From: Prochlorococcus sp. AG-402-A21 | GTDB lineage: Bacteria > Cyanobacteriota > Cyanobacteriia > PCC-6307 > Cyanobiaceae | Direction of reading: 5' to 3' | Length of the DNA: 64,000 nucleotides | Assembly (NCBI GenBank): GCA_003279655.1 | Contig: QCHI01000007.1 | Coordinates: forward strand, 16,697 to 80,696 | Shown: piece after piece, positions 39,370 to 50,071 of the stretch | How the letters are laid out: every line of letters begins with the position of its first letter | How positions within the stretch are numbered: the first letter of the stretch is position 1 | The notes under the pieces: generated by a model | What the model was told of the DNA's origin: nothing | Databases searched by the model: none | The model's input: only the letters and a program-made list of their open reading frames with translations | Made by a program: the position numbers and the translations under genes

Positions 39370-39891
39370 TAAATTTTTTCTAGATAAAAATCTTTTATCT
39401 TTAAACCAATCTACGATTATCTTTTTGGATTCTTCTTCCATAACACCTCTTTCAATAATCATATTGTGATGAGCACTTTTATGTTCCGCAAGATTAATAG
39501 TTCCACCTAGAGCGCCTCTCTTTGGGTCTTCAGATCCATAGATAATCTTCCCCATCCTTGCTTGTATTAAAGCGCCAGCGCACATTGGACATGGCTCTAG
39601 ATTTACTATCAGGGTACAGTCATTAAATCTCCAATCATTATTTATCCAAGAAGCTTGTCTTAGCGCTACCAACTCAGCATGACCTAATGGATCTTTCATT
39701 GCCTCCCTCCTATTCCCTCCATATCCGATACATCTCCCTTTTATGTCGAGAATAAGTGCAGCAATAGGAACTTCCCCTCTTTCTCCCACAAGTTTTGCCT
39801 TGGTTAGCAATCTTGCCATCCACATTATTTTTTCTTTCTGACTCAGTGCGATTGGGTTTGACAATTTTTTAGGTGTTTGGAGAATTATCAA
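39352..39891 (-). CDS. tadA: tRNA-specific adenosine deaminase TadA
   Basis: DPLGHAELVALRQA and NLEPCPMCAGALIQARMGKIIYGSEDPKRGALGG. Confidence 0.92.
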   Translation of the reverse strand: MIILQTPKKLSNPIALSQKEKIMWMARLLTKAKLVGERGEVPIAALILDIKGRCIGYGGNRREAMKDPLGHAELVALRQASWINNDWRFNDCTLIVNLEPCPMCAGALIQARMGKIIYGSEDPKRGALGGTINLAEHKSAHHNMIIERGVMEEESKKIIVDWFKDKRFLSRKNLLSKLR

Positions 39892-39972
39892 ATAAAGTGG
39901 TTATCTAGAGATTAATCATTTTTTTTTATTTGAACTTGATCATTCAATACTACAAATAGAGACTTATTTTCT

Positions 39973-41343
39973 TTGGACCCTTTCGCATCGCCTCACAATT
40001 TAGATAGAGAACTGCATTCTTTACTTGCTCTAGCCTCAAGTAATCTTTGTGATTGGTTTGCCGAATCAGATAGTCATAATCCAATTCCTGATTCGTTTGA
40101 ATTGCCAGAGGTCTATCCAGCAAAAAAAGGTATTTCTAATAAAGTTTTATTGAGCGAGCTTCAATTATTAATGAATGGTTCCTACCGACCATCTCATCCA
40201 GGATCTCTTGCTCACTTGGATCCACCTCCTCTATCAGCTTCAATTGTAGGAGAGCTGATTTGTGCAGGTTTAAATAACAATCTTTTAGCTGATGAATTAT
40301 CCCCTAGTTTGTCATCCTTGGAAAGAAACCTATGTAAATGGTTTTGTCGGAAGATGGGTCTTGGCGATTTATCTGGAGGTGTTGCAGCTAGCGGGGGAAG
40401 TTTAAGTAATTTAATGGCTTTAGTAATGGCAAGAAATTTTGCCGGTCTAGGAAGTGATCCTAGTGCTGTTTTTTTTGCAAGTGATGATTGTCATGTCTCT
40501 TTTACAAAAGCTTTAAGGATTATGGGACTTAAACAAGAATCTTTGCAAAAAATCCCTACTGACGATAAAGGTAAATTAGATATTTCTTCCTTGTCTTCAA
40601 ATTTAAAAAAAATAAAATCTCAGGGTAAAAAATGTTTTGCTGTCGTAGCTACAGCAGGAACTACTGTAAGAGGAGCTATTGATCCACTCTCAGAAATCTC
40701 TCGAATTTGCAAAAAAGAGAAAGTTTGGCTTCATGTTGATGGTGCAATTGGTGGAATTTATGGACTATCAACAAAAACTTCAGAAATTGTTCAAGGCTTA
40801 GGTTCGGCAGATTCAATAACCGTTAATCCACAGAAATTATTGGGTATCGCAAAAACTTCCTCTTTATTACTTGTTGCTAATAAAAATCACCTTTCTTCTA
40901 CCTTCTCCACTGGATTACCTTATGCCGAACCAATTACAGGAAGTGACTTTCATGGAGGAGAACTTGGAATTCAAGGTACTAGATCAGCCGAGGCATTAAA
41001 ATTGTGGATTGGTTTGAGACAATTAGGTGAGGAAGGTATTGAAAAAATACTTTTGGATTCTATTAAAAGAAGATGTTATTTAGAATCAATAATTGATTCA
41101 TCAAAATTTAAAATAATATCAGGACCTCTTCATCTTTTAGCTTTAACGCCGATAAATTATACTTCTTCTCAAGCCTCCGATTGGTCTATAAAAACGAGAA
41201 ACTTTTTATTAGTCAATCAGTTTATGCTCTCAAGACCAATGTATGGAGATAGATATTATTTAAAAGCTGTTATGGGCAACCCTAATACTAAATTTGAGGA
41301 TTTAAAACTTTTAGCTAATCTTATTAACAATTCAATTATTTGA
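39973..41343 (+). CDS. Group II PLP-dependent decarboxylase
   Basis: GVAASGGSLSNLMALVMARN, TAGTTVRGAIDPL, HVDGAIGGIYGL, SITVNPQKLLGIAK. Confidence 0.85.
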   Translation: MDPFASPHNLDRELHSLLALASSNLCDWFAESDSHNPIPDSFELPEVYPAKKGISNKVLLSELQLLMNGSYRPSHPGSLAHLDPPPLSASIVGELICAGLNNNLLADELSPSLSSLERNLCKWFCRKMGLGDLSGGVAASGGSLSNLMALVMARNFAGLGSDPSAVFFASDDCHVSFTKALRIMGLKQESLQKIPTDDKGKLDISSLSSNLKKIKSQGKKCFAVVATAGTTVRGAIDPLSEISRICKKEKVWLHVDGAIGGIYGLSTKTSEIVQGLGSADSITVNPQKLLGIAKTSSLLLVANKNHLSSTFSTGLPYAEPITGSDFHGGELGIQGTRSAEALKLWIGLRQLGEEGIEKILLDSIKRRCYLESIIDSSKFKIISGPLHLLALTPINYTSSQASDWSIKTRNFLLVNQFMLSRPMYGDRYYLKAVMGNPNTKFEDLKLLANLINNSII

Positions 41344-41456
41344 TTTAAAAATGAATAAGGATTTTTTTAATAAAAAAAATATATTAGCTTTTATAACAGC
41401 TTCAATATCAATTTTGATTGGTTTAATTTATTTGGCATTGGTTTTTATTTTAGATT

Positions 41457-43010
41457 TTAGAGGTCCGATGAGCCCTCCACCCTCGGAGGCCTTGATCTCG
41501 GCGGTAGCTTTTTAAATTTCTTTTCAACTAAAGGATCAATCACTCTCTCATAAGCTCTTCGAATAAAGCTTTTAAAAAACTCATCTCTTTTATTTAAGTT
41601 GTAATGATATTCAACAACTTCTTGGATTCCACCATCTCCCCAATTTTGGTCTTGTTGAAAATAAGTTATAAAACTTGCTCCTGCAATTCTAGTAAGCCAG
41701 GCTACACTTACACCTTGAATTACTTTGCTCACAACTAATGTTGGAAGTGACAGACTTAATGTTGTGCTTATTAGTGAAACCCCACCTTGGACTAAACCCA
41801 TAGTTACAAGTGTTTTTCCTACCGAAATTGCTAAATTCTTAGCTCTCTCTTTTGTTATTTCAACATCATAGATCTTTGCTATTTCAATTACCATTTGTGC
41901 ATTCACAGCCGCAGCAGCGATCATATCGATTATTGGTAATGGTGTTAGTATTAATGCTCCGCTACTGAGCCAACCATACTTGTCAACACATTTTTTCGCC
42001 GATATACTTCTTTGCTTAACTAATAATTTCTTGCCTTCTTTCCCTAGATTGCTGCATTGCAGCAATATATTATCTGCGATAAGCTCTTCACCTTCTTCAT
42101 GTAATATATTTGCTAATCTTCTAATTAAACTATTTATTTCAGGCTCTGGTTGATAAGGCTTACCGCCAGGGATTGCAATTGTCTGAGGAGAAGCGGATGT
42201 ACAAATAATATCTTTGGATTCAATAAAATCACAACATCTGGAATTGAGTATTTGAATTAATCTTTTTTCTTCATTTTCGCCTCGTAAATCTATCTTATTA
42301 AGAACAAGTATAATTCTTTTTCCTAATTTAGATAAACTTCTTATCGTTTTTGTTTCGTCAGAACGTAAATCACTCTCGATTACCACCAACATTAAATCAG
42401 ATTTACGTGCCTCTAACAACGCATTTTTTTCTCTGTCTCTACCTTCTCTTCCTGCTTCTAATATTCCTGGTGTATCAATAATTTTTATTCCTCTCTGAAG
42501 TCCTTTAAGTTTTAGCCTGTAGCTTTCTTTTGCTTTTGTTGAGCCCATTTCAGGACTAACTTTACCTACTATTCTTTTTAGAAGAGCTCTTATTAGTGAA
42601 GTTTTACCGCTAGATCCAATTCCAAAAACCACTAAAATAATATCGCCTCTATCTAACTCTAATGAAACCCTATTCTTTTCATCCTGTAGGGCTTTAGCCT
42701 TGACTTTATCATTAATTAATTTGATCAACTGATCAATACTTTTTAATGATTCTCCTGCAGCTTCTTTCTTACTTAATAATGATAAGTCTAATGATTTTTT
42801 CTCGCTTGTGATTTTGAATATTGACTTTATAATCTTTTGAAACCGATCTACTCTCTTGTAATAACTTAAACTACCTATTATTATCAGTGTAATTAATATG
42901 GCAGGAATATTGATTAGTCTAATAATTGCTCCAACCAGACCTACAAGAATCAAGCTTATAAAAATTATTAATAAATAGAATACTATTTTTTTTGAATTAT
43001 AGATTTTCAT
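41457..43010 (-). CDS. Membrane-associated GTPase with DUF697-like C-terminus
   Basis: P-loop FGIGSSGKTSLIRALL, DTPGI, NKID, and C-terminal PLPIIDMIAAAAVNAQMVIEIAKIYDVEIT. Confidence 0.85.
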   Translation of the reverse strand: MKIYNSKKIVFYLLIIFISLILVGLVGAIIRLINIPAILITLIIIGSLSYYKRVDRFQKIIKSIFKITSEKKSLDLSLLSKKEAAGESLKSIDQLIKLINDKVKAKALQDEKNRVSLELDRGDIILVVFGIGSSGKTSLIRALLKRIVGKVSPEMGSTKAKESYRLKLKGLQRGIKIIDTPGILEAGREGRDREKNALLEARKSDLMLVVIESDLRSDETKTIRSLSKLGKRIILVLNKIDLRGENEEKRLIQILNSRCCDFIESKDIICTSASPQTIAIPGGKPYQPEPEINSLIRRLANILHEEGEELIADNILLQCSNLGKEGKKLLVKQRSISAKKCVDKYGWLSSGALILTPLPIIDMIAAAAVNAQMVIEIAKIYDVEITKERAKNLAISVGKTLVTMGLVQGGVSLISTTLSLSLPTLVVSKVIQGVSVAWLTRIAGASFITYFQQDQNWGDGGIQEVVEYHYNLNKRDEFFKSFIRRAYERVIDPLVEKKFKKLPPRSRPPRVEGSSDL

Positions 43011-43028
43011 TTTATAAATGGCCTTTGT

Positions 43029-43511
43029 TTAATACTTCAATCTTGACTTATCTTTGGTTCTAGCTATATCAATTATAAAACATATCATAGCAATATTTAT
43101 TGATATATCTGCTACATTGAAAATTGGAAAATTAATTGGTACCAGCTCTAAAAAATCAAGTACATAGCCTTTGAAAAACCTATCAATTCCATTTCCTAAA
43201 GTACCACCTAAAAGATATGAAAGTCCAATTAAATTCCAAAATGATCTTGGCGGGGACTTTATTATAATGATTATTAATAAAAATGAGGTTAAAACACTTA
43301 TAAAAGTAAGGAGGTTTGTAGAATTGCTAAAAAGACTAAATGCAGCCCCTTCGTTTTTTACTAGAGTAAAGTTTAAGAATTTAGGGATAATATTTATAGA
43401 TTTTTCAAAACCTAATGTATTTAATACTAGAAACTTACTTATTTGATCTAATAAAATAATAAAAAAAGAGTAAATTAGTATTTTCATGCTTTTATTCTTA
43501 AATTTATTCAT
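43029..43511 (-). CDS. lspA: Lipoprotein signal peptidase
   Basis: LVKNEGAAFSLF, GGTLGNGIDRFFKGYVLDFL, FNVADISIN; start trimmed to the ATG that overlaps the bioY stop (ATGA). Confidence 0.92.
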   Translation of the reverse strand: MNKFKNKSMKILIYSFFIILLDQISKFLVLNTLGFEKSINIIPKFLNFTLVKNEGAAFSLFSNSTNLLTFISVLTSFLLIIIIIKSPPRSFWNLIGLSYLLGGTLGNGIDRFFKGYVLDFLELVPINFPIFNVADISINIAMICFIIDIARTKDKSRLKY

Positions 43512-44080
43512 TTTTCTATTAATATACTTTTTAATAATATTGAGACAAGACTTATGGATATGCATAGTAATAATTGGCTTGGAAAAGGTATAAATGTATT
43601 TATCAATATAAGATCAGATAAACTATCTACCGAGTTACCAAAGAAATTACCTAAGATTAGATAAATAATACCTATAATATGTACAATACATAATGATAAT
43701 GCGGTATAAAATGAATAATTAATTAAATTGGCATTTGAATTTTGTTTGGCTAAAAAACCACATGTCCAAGCAGCCGGAATAAATCCTAATAAGTAGCCAA
43801 ATTCATGAGTTAAAATATAACCAACACTGCCTCCTCCATGGAAAACAGGTAAATAGAATAAACCTATAATCAAATAAGAAATTGAAGAAATTGTTCCTAT
43901 TTGTGGTCCGCAAAGCAATGAAGTCAAAAGAACCCCATGGATTTGCCAATTGCTATGAAGTGAAATAACTGAGAAAGATAGGTCTTCTTGTGGGAAAATT
44001 ATAGATGATGGTGTCATTGCGCAGATTATGATTAACATTACGCCTGTTATGGCTTTTATACCGCTAGTAAATCTGTGCAA
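43508..44080 (-). CDS. bioY: BioY biotin transporter substrate-binding subunit
   Basis: Multi-TM protein with GVLLTSLLCGPQIGTISSISYLIIGLFYLPVFHGGGSVGYILTHEFGYLLGFIPAAW. Confidence 0.88.
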   Translation of the reverse strand: MHRFTSGIKAITGVMLIIICAMTPSSIIFPQEDLSFSVISLHSNWQIHGVLLTSLLCGPQIGTISSISYLIIGLFYLPVFHGGGSVGYILTHEFGYLLGFIPAAWTCGFLAKQNSNANLINYSFYTALSLCIVHIIGIIYLILGNFFGNSVDSLSDLILINTFIPFPSQLLLCISISLVSILLKSILIEK

Positions 44081-44183
44081 TGAAATTAGTTAGCAGGTCT
44101 ATATATTATTATTTACAAATTGATTGATCTGTCAATAAGATCGTCTACAACTATTTAACTACTCTTAATTCTATTTTTTCATC

Positions 44184-44405
44184 ATGAAATTTTCAGTTGG
44201 AGAAAAAGTATCCCTACAAGTTCCTTTGCCATATTTGAAGACAGCTGATCCCATTTCAATGTTAAGACCACCAGATTTAGTATCTCTTGATGAGATTGGC
44301 GTAATTATTGGATTAAGACCCAATAATCTATTAGAAGTCAAATTTAGAAGAGGTAATTTCTTAATTCCATCTGAAAGAATTAAAGTTTTGGATAAAGACA
44401 ACTGA
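44184..44405 (+). CDS. sipA: SipA/DUF3148-like regulatory protein
   Basis: KFSVGEKVSLQVPLPYLKTADPISMLRPPDLVSLDEIGVIIGLRPNNLLEVKFRRGNFLIPSERI. Confidence 0.78.
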   Translation: MKFSVGEKVSLQVPLPYLKTADPISMLRPPDLVSLDEIGVIIGLRPNNLLEVKFRRGNFLIPSERIKVLDKDN

Positions 44406-44423
44406 TAATTTAAAGAGTTTTAA

Positions 44424-45671
44424 TTAGATTTTCCATTCTCTACTTATAGTTCTAATAATTTCTTTGTTGCTACAAATACTTAGAAACGGGTTCTTTAAAT
44501 ATTTATTTGCAGCATCCTTGATTTCTTTACTTGTTATGCTTTCGAGTCTTAATAGAATTTCTTTATCGTGATCCTTATTGAGTCCAATTCCTAAGAGATG
44601 AGCTTTATGCTCAGCTCTTTGACTAATACTTTGCAAAGAATGTGCCATTTGACCTCGATATTTTTTCTTTGTTAAATCTAATTCCTCTGCAGACATTTCA
44701 CTATCAATAATCCCCCCCCAACATTCCCTTAGTAATTGAAGAGTAAGGATTGCTTTCTCTTCAGTTGTGGAAGCGTGCATAATAAATGGTGTTTGATTCT
44801 CTCTAATAGGATGATAAACTCCTGCTTCATAAACTACTCCATACTTCTCCCTGAGAACCTTAAATAATAAACTTGACATTCCATAACCTAAGTAACATGA
44901 TAATAACCTAAGTAAAATATCAGATTTATTATCATATCTAGTTGTAGCTTTACCTAATAGCAGAATGACTTGTTTTGTATTTATTGATCTTGAGTAAAGA
45001 CTAGTTTTTGGTTCGTTATTTATTTCGATTTTATTCTTTTTTTTTGATGCTTTATTTTGATAATTATATGGTTCACTAATCCCCTTAAATGCAATTGAAT
45101 TTTCTATATAATTTTCAATGTTAATTGGTAATTTCCCTGAAATTACTAAGTTCTTTTTTCTATAAATTAATGAGCTTGCAAATGGCAATATATCTTCTTT
45201 ATTGATTTTATTTATAGCATCTATTGATCCTAGTGGATCATGTCCATATGGTCCATCACCGTATACCATTTTTCTCCAGCCATCAAAAGCTAGTTGATAT
45301 GTACTCTCTTTTTGTCTTTTAATGGCTTTGATCGTTAAATCTTTTTCTAATTCAATCTGATCTAATTGAAGTATAGGTTTTGTAATCATCCAACCAATCA
45401 AAGGAAGAAGTTTATAAGCATCACTTTCTACACATTTAAGACTTATTAGAAGACCATCTTCATATGTATCACAGTTTAAATTTGCTCCAGAGTTTTCTAC
45501 GATTTCAGAAATTTGGCTATTATTGTATGGTCCACAACCTCTAAGCATTGTTGAGCTTAAAAGTTGATGGATTCCTTTTTTATCTTTTGGATCGTTTCTA
45601 CTACCTTCTTCTATCCATAATTTTGCCGACATTATATTTTTGTTATTAATATTGTCTAGAAATATGTTCAT
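44424..45671 (-). CDS. M16 family peptidase-like protein (probably non-catalytic partner)
   Basis: LWIEEGSRNDPKDKKGIHQLLSSTMLRGCG lacks the HXXEH site; rest resembles M16 peptidases. Confidence 0.85.
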   Translation of the reverse strand: MNIFLDNINNKNIMSAKLWIEEGSRNDPKDKKGIHQLLSSTMLRGCGPYNNSQISEIVENSGANLNCDTYEDGLLISLKCVESDAYKLLPLIGWMITKPILQLDQIELEKDLTIKAIKRQKESTYQLAFDGWRKMVYGDGPYGHDPLGSIDAINKINKEDILPFASSLIYRKKNLVISGKLPINIENYIENSIAFKGISEPYNYQNKASKKKNKIEINNEPKTSLYSRSINTKQVILLLGKATTRYDNKSDILLRLLSCYLGYGMSSLLFKVLREKYGVVYEAGVYHPIRENQTPFIMHASTTEEKAILTLQLLRECWGGIIDSEMSAEELDLTKKKYRGQMAHSLQSISQRAEHKAHLLGIGLNKDHDKEILLRLESITSKEIKDAANKYLKNPFLSICSNKEIIRTISREWKI

Positions 45672-45673
45672 AT

Positions 45674-46942
45674 TTACTTCTCAGGTTCAGCAATTAACGT
45701 AAATGAATTTTCTGGATTAAATAATGGAATAATTAATTCATTTAACCGTGAAGTTGTCCAATATGAAATGTCATCTATTGACTTGAATATTTCTTGATGT
45801 CGACCCCAAAGAGCTTGACTTCCTAATGTTGAGGCAATTTGATTACTCAATTCTAAACCATAATAAATATTATTTATAACTAATTTTTTCGCTCGTTCTA
45901 AATCTTTACTTTTAACTAAACCTCTGCTTAATTCTTTAAGAATTTTATTGATTTCAATTTCGGCAAATTGGAGATTTTCTTCTGGGCAACTGACATCTAA
46001 AAGAATTAGTCCACCCTCTTCAAGAATTTGTAAATCTATATCTATTGATTCAATAATACGTTTTTCTTCTCTTAATTCTTTAACAATAAGACTATTTTTA
46101 CCTTCGCATAAAATTGTGGCAATTATTTCTGCTCCTAAAATTATCATCTGCTCTTTTGCAGGAGGCAGCTTCCAGGCTTTCAATATTCTTCCTCCCTCAA
46201 GCCTTGGGATAATTTCTTTTTTATATCCTTTATTAAAAGTTGTCTCGTTAGTTATAACTTTCTCCTTGGGGATTTTTTTTAATTCCTTAAGTTTACTATT
46301 ATTAATTATTGAATAAATTTCTTTAGGTAAATCTCCTGCTATACATAGTGTACAGTTCTTACCTACATAATGTTTTTTGTGGAATAACTTCATTTGTTTT
46401 GGATGTATACTTCTAACAGTTTTGTTATCGCCCAGTATTGGTTTCGAATATCTATGAGGTGTTAAACATTCCTTTAATAATTTCATATAAATTATTTCAT
46501 CTGGCTGCTCAATATTTTGTGCGATTTCCTCTAAAACTACTTCTTTTTCCATTTTAAAAGCATTTTGTTCAATTTCAGGAAATAATAATAATTCTAATAT
46601 TAATTTTAGTCCTTCTTCAATTTTTTCAGGGGGTATTAGAACGTGATAGTGAACATCGTCTAACCCAGTTGCTGCATTACTACTACCACCAAGAGATTCA
46701 ATTTTTAAATCGAATTCACCTTCTTTAAGGTTCTTGCTCCCTTTAAATATCATATGCTCTAAGAAGTGTGCCATCCCTTCTTCATCTTTCATTTCATAAA
46801 GACTTCCTCCTTTGCACCAAAAGTCAATACAAGTCAACGTTGATTGTTCTATGTCAGCTACAACGCATGTAGCACCATTAGGTAATGACCAATGATTTAC
46901 TTTCATTCTAAATATCCTAAACCACGTTAAATCTTTATGCAT
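45674..46942 (-). CDS. M16 family zinc peptidase
   Basis: GMAHFLEHMIFKGSKNLKEGEFD (HXXEH) and KEVVLEEI motif. Confidence 0.9.
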   Translation of the reverse strand: MHKDLTWFRIFRMKVNHWSLPNGATCVVADIEQSTLTCIDFWCKGGSLYEMKDEEGMAHFLEHMIFKGSKNLKEGEFDLKIESLGGSSNAATGLDDVHYHVLIPPEKIEEGLKLILELLLFPEIEQNAFKMEKEVVLEEIAQNIEQPDEIIYMKLLKECLTPHRYSKPILGDNKTVRSIHPKQMKLFHKKHYVGKNCTLCIAGDLPKEIYSIINNSKLKELKKIPKEKVITNETTFNKGYKKEIIPRLEGGRILKAWKLPPAKEQMIILGAEIIATILCEGKNSLIVKELREEKRIIESIDIDLQILEEGGLILLDVSCPEENLQFAEIEINKILKELSRGLVKSKDLERAKKLVINNIYYGLELSNQIASTLGSQALWGRHQEIFKSIDDISYWTTSRLNELIIPLFNPENSFTLIAEPEK

Positions 46943-47225
46943 AAATTAATATATGCGTAAAGATTAATTTCATATTTATATGTTTTTTATATTCATATTC
47001 TATTTCATATTTAAATTTTCCATATTTACTTGCCTTATTCTCAGTGTTTTATTTTTTCTAAATTCAATCTTTGAATCCTTTGTCCTTATTAACTTGTCTT
47101 TACATAAAAGATTTCTTATTTAGTTCATTTTAGCCTTAATTATAATATAATATTGTGTAAGCATAATTATAAATAAACAGTTTCTGTGAATCTTAGCCAA
47201 ACCCTTTTAGCTTGAGTTCTTAGTT

Positions 47226-47951
47226 TTGAAGTCAGTTTTTTGCACTCAAAGTAAATTGAACCCTCTTTTACTTGAGGCTTTCGAACTTATCAAGAATAGA
47301 ATCAATTCTTTGACTGATGTCGAGCCTCTATACATTGAGCCTAAGTTGAGCAAGGTTTACAGCAACGTAAATAAAGAGGAATTATGTATTCTCAACGAGT
47401 TTTATACAGCAAAAGGGTTTCGAAAAATTCATTTGGAAGTTGCAAAGCTTGGAAAATCATTACAAATTCTCCATTGTGTCTTTTTCCCAGATCCTTGTTA
47501 TGAACTTCCCATTTTTGGAGCTGATCTGGTAGTTAATTCAAATAATATTTCCGCCGCCATTGTTGATTTGTCACCTGTTGGAAAACATTTGCCTGATTCC
47601 CTCATTTCTCAAATGAGATCATTACAAGTCCCTAAATTCAGTGAACCTGGGAAGTTGCCAGAATGGGGATTTATCTTTTCTCCGTATGTATGCTTTATTC
47701 GCCCAGTTGATTCTCTCGAAGAAAAATTATTTTTAGGACTCATTGATCAATATTTGTCACTACTATTGTCCATATTAGTTAAGGTAGGTGAAGACGAAAT
47801 TAATGCGTTGGATACAATGAATAGACTTAATTATCAAAAACGATATTGCCTAAATCAAAAACGTAATGATAAAACCAGAGCGATTCTAACTAAATTCTTT
47901 GGTTCATCTTGGGCCGATGAATACATAAATAAAATACTTTTTGAATGTTAG
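47226..47951 (+). CDS. pcyA: Phycocyanobilin:ferredoxin oxidoreductase
   Basis: RKIHLEVAKLGKSLQILHCVFFPDPCYELPIFGADLVV ... LPEWGFIFSPYVCFIRP. Confidence 0.88.
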   Translation: MKSVFCTQSKLNPLLLEAFELIKNRINSLTDVEPLYIEPKLSKVYSNVNKEELCILNEFYTAKGFRKIHLEVAKLGKSLQILHCVFFPDPCYELPIFGADLVVNSNNISAAIVDLSPVGKHLPDSLISQMRSLQVPKFSEPGKLPEWGFIFSPYVCFIRPVDSLEEKLFLGLIDQYLSLLLSILVKVGEDEINALDTMNRLNYQKRYCLNQKRNDKTRAILTKFFGSSWADEYINKILFEC

Positions 47952-48862
47952 ATATGTTTAAATATTTTTCTTTAAAATTTTTATTGCTTCTAGGTATCAC
48001 ACCGATAGTCTTGTTTTTAATTAGTGGATGTAATAATAAAGATTTAGAAGTAAATAAAACCCTGAAGGATATTGAGGTGGTAGATAGAATTGAAGGTGTG
48101 GCTGCCTTGGGCCAATTGAATCCTCTTGGCGAAGTAAGAAAATTAGCAGCTCCAACTAGTGGAAAGGGTGGTACACCAAGATTATCTAAATTATTAATTC
48201 GAGAAGGTGAAACTATTACTAAGGACCAAATATTAGCTGTTTTTGATAATCGTCCAAAGCTTGAAGCTAATTTGAAATCTGCGCAAGCTAATTTAAAAAT
48301 ATTAATGAGTGAAATTAGTATAAAAGAAAGAGAAATTAGCAGATATCAAACTCTTGTTGATAAAGGTGTAGTGGCGGAAATTGTTTTAGACAAAATGAAA
48401 GACGATTTGTTTCTCTCTGAGAACATGGTTTTAAAGCTAAAATCTGTTATCGAAGCAATTAACGTTGATATAGAACAAACACAATTAAAAAGTCCAATTG
48501 ATGGGATTGTTCTACAAATTTTAGTTCGTGAGGGAGAGAGACCAAATTCGCTTGGCGTAATGAATGTTGGCGCTAACCAATTAATGGAAGCGCTAATTGA
48601 AGTGTATGAATCTGATATAGATAGAGTTCAAATTGGTCAAGATGTTGATTTAATTAGTGAAAACGGAGGATTTAATGGGTCTTTAAGTGGTCAAGTGAGT
48701 TTGATCAGTCCACAAGTCAGGCAAAGAAGAGTGCTTTCAACCGATCCAACTGGCGATGCTGATTCAAGGATTGTTGAGGTTAGAGTCAAACTTGATAATT
48801 TATCAGCTAAAAAGGTTTCTCACCTAACAGGAATGAAAGTTATTGCTCGTTTTCAGCCTTAG
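47945..48862 (+). CDS. devB: HlyD/DevB-type membrane fusion protein
   Basis: N-terminal TM, VAALGQLNPLGEVRKLAAP, coiled coil, QLKSPIDGIVLQILVREGERP. Confidence 0.85.
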   Translation: MLDMFKYFSLKFLLLLGITPIVLFLISGCNNKDLEVNKTLKDIEVVDRIEGVAALGQLNPLGEVRKLAAPTSGKGGTPRLSKLLIREGETITKDQILAVFDNRPKLEANLKSAQANLKILMSEISIKEREISRYQTLVDKGVVAEIVLDKMKDDLFLSENMVLKLKSVIEAINVDIEQTQLKSPIDGIVLQILVREGERPNSLGVMNVGANQLMEALIEVYESDIDRVQIGQDVDLISENGGFNGSLSGQVSLISPQVRQRRVLSTDPTGDADSRIVEVRVKLDNLSAKKVSHLTGMKVIARFQP

Positions 48863-50037
48863 TGGAATTAAATAATCTTTTAAAAAAAAGAAAAATACCT
48901 CTTGCTTGGCTTTTGCTGACAAGACAACCTTTAAGAATCTTGGTAGCTATTGCAGGAATATCATTTGCTGGAATCTTGATGTTTATGCAATTAGGTTTCA
49001 GAGATGGTTTGTTTGACGCAAGTGTTACTGTTCATAAGTTATTTGATGCAGATCTAGTATTAATTAGTCCTCGCTCAAAAAGTTCAATAAGTATGAGTGG
49101 GTTTCCTCGAAGAAGATTAGTTCAAGCAATGGCACATAAGGATGTGACTGGAACAACGGCGGTTAATTGGAATTTTCTGCTTTGGCGAAACCCTGAAAAT
49201 TTATCAACAAGATCTATTCTCGCATTAGGCTTTGAGCCAAATAAACCATTGTTGATTGATTCTGATTTTGAGAAAAAGGCTAAAACTTTAAAAAACAAAG
49301 GAAGGGTTTTATTTGATGACCTTTCCAGAGATGAATTTGGACCTATATCGTCATGGTTTAAATCGGGACGTTTAGTTGAAACTGAAGTCGCAGGCAAAAG
49401 AGTCAGAGTTTCTGGAATTGTTAGTTTAGGTCCTTCCTTTGGCGCAGATGGGAATTTAATCACTAGCAGTGAGACATACTTAGAATTATCTCCTGGCAAT
49501 CCTAAAGGAAGTATAGAAATTGGTTTAGTAAGGTTAGAAAAGGGATCTGATATTGAAAAAGTTGTTCGCTCTTTGAATATAAGTTTGCCTAGTGACGTAA
49601 AGGTTATGTCTTTGAAATCATTTATAAATTTTGAAAAGAATTATTGGAAAAGTAGTACATCAATTGGATTTATTTTTACATTGGGCGCTGCGATGGGTTT
49701 TATTGTTGGTTGTGTAATTGTTTATCAAATTCTTTATAGTGATGTCAGTGATCATTTACCTGAATATGCAACCTTAATGGCTATGGGCTACAACTTAAGA
49801 AGCTTATTAGGCGTTGTAGCTAGAGAAGGATTCATTTTATCAATAATGGGATATATTCCTGCTTATGTTTCTGGACAAGTTTTGTATGCTTTGGTTAGAT
49901 CATCAACTAAATTACCTGTTGAAATGAGTTTTAGTAGAGCATCGATTATATTTTGCTTGATACTTTTTATGTGCATGGGATCAGCAATAGCAGCTATGAA
50001 AAAATTGGCAGATGCGGATCCTGCTGAGATATTTTGA
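48862..50037 (+). CDS. devC: DevC-type ABC transporter permease
   Basis: PLAWLLLTRQPLRILVAIAGISFAGILMFMQLGFRDGLFDASV ... PEYATLMAMGYNLRSLLGVVAREG. Confidence 0.9.
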   Translation: MELNNLLKKRKIPLAWLLLTRQPLRILVAIAGISFAGILMFMQLGFRDGLFDASVTVHKLFDADLVLISPRSKSSISMSGFPRRRLVQAMAHKDVTGTTAVNWNFLLWRNPENLSTRSILALGFEPNKPLLIDSDFEKKAKTLKNKGRVLFDDLSRDEFGPISSWFKSGRLVETEVAGKRVRVSGIVSLGPSFGADGNLITSSETYLELSPGNPKGSIEIGLVRLEKGSDIEKVVRSLNISLPSDVKVMSLKSFINFEKNYWKSSTSIGFIFTLGAAMGFIVGCVIVYQILYSDVSDHLPEYATLMAMGYNLRSLLGVVAREGFILSIMGYIPAYVSGQVLYALVRSSTKLPVEMSFSRASIIFCLILFMCMGSAIAAMKKLADADPAEIF

Positions 50038-50071
50038 TGAATAAATCGAATGTTTTAAATTTATATAATTT

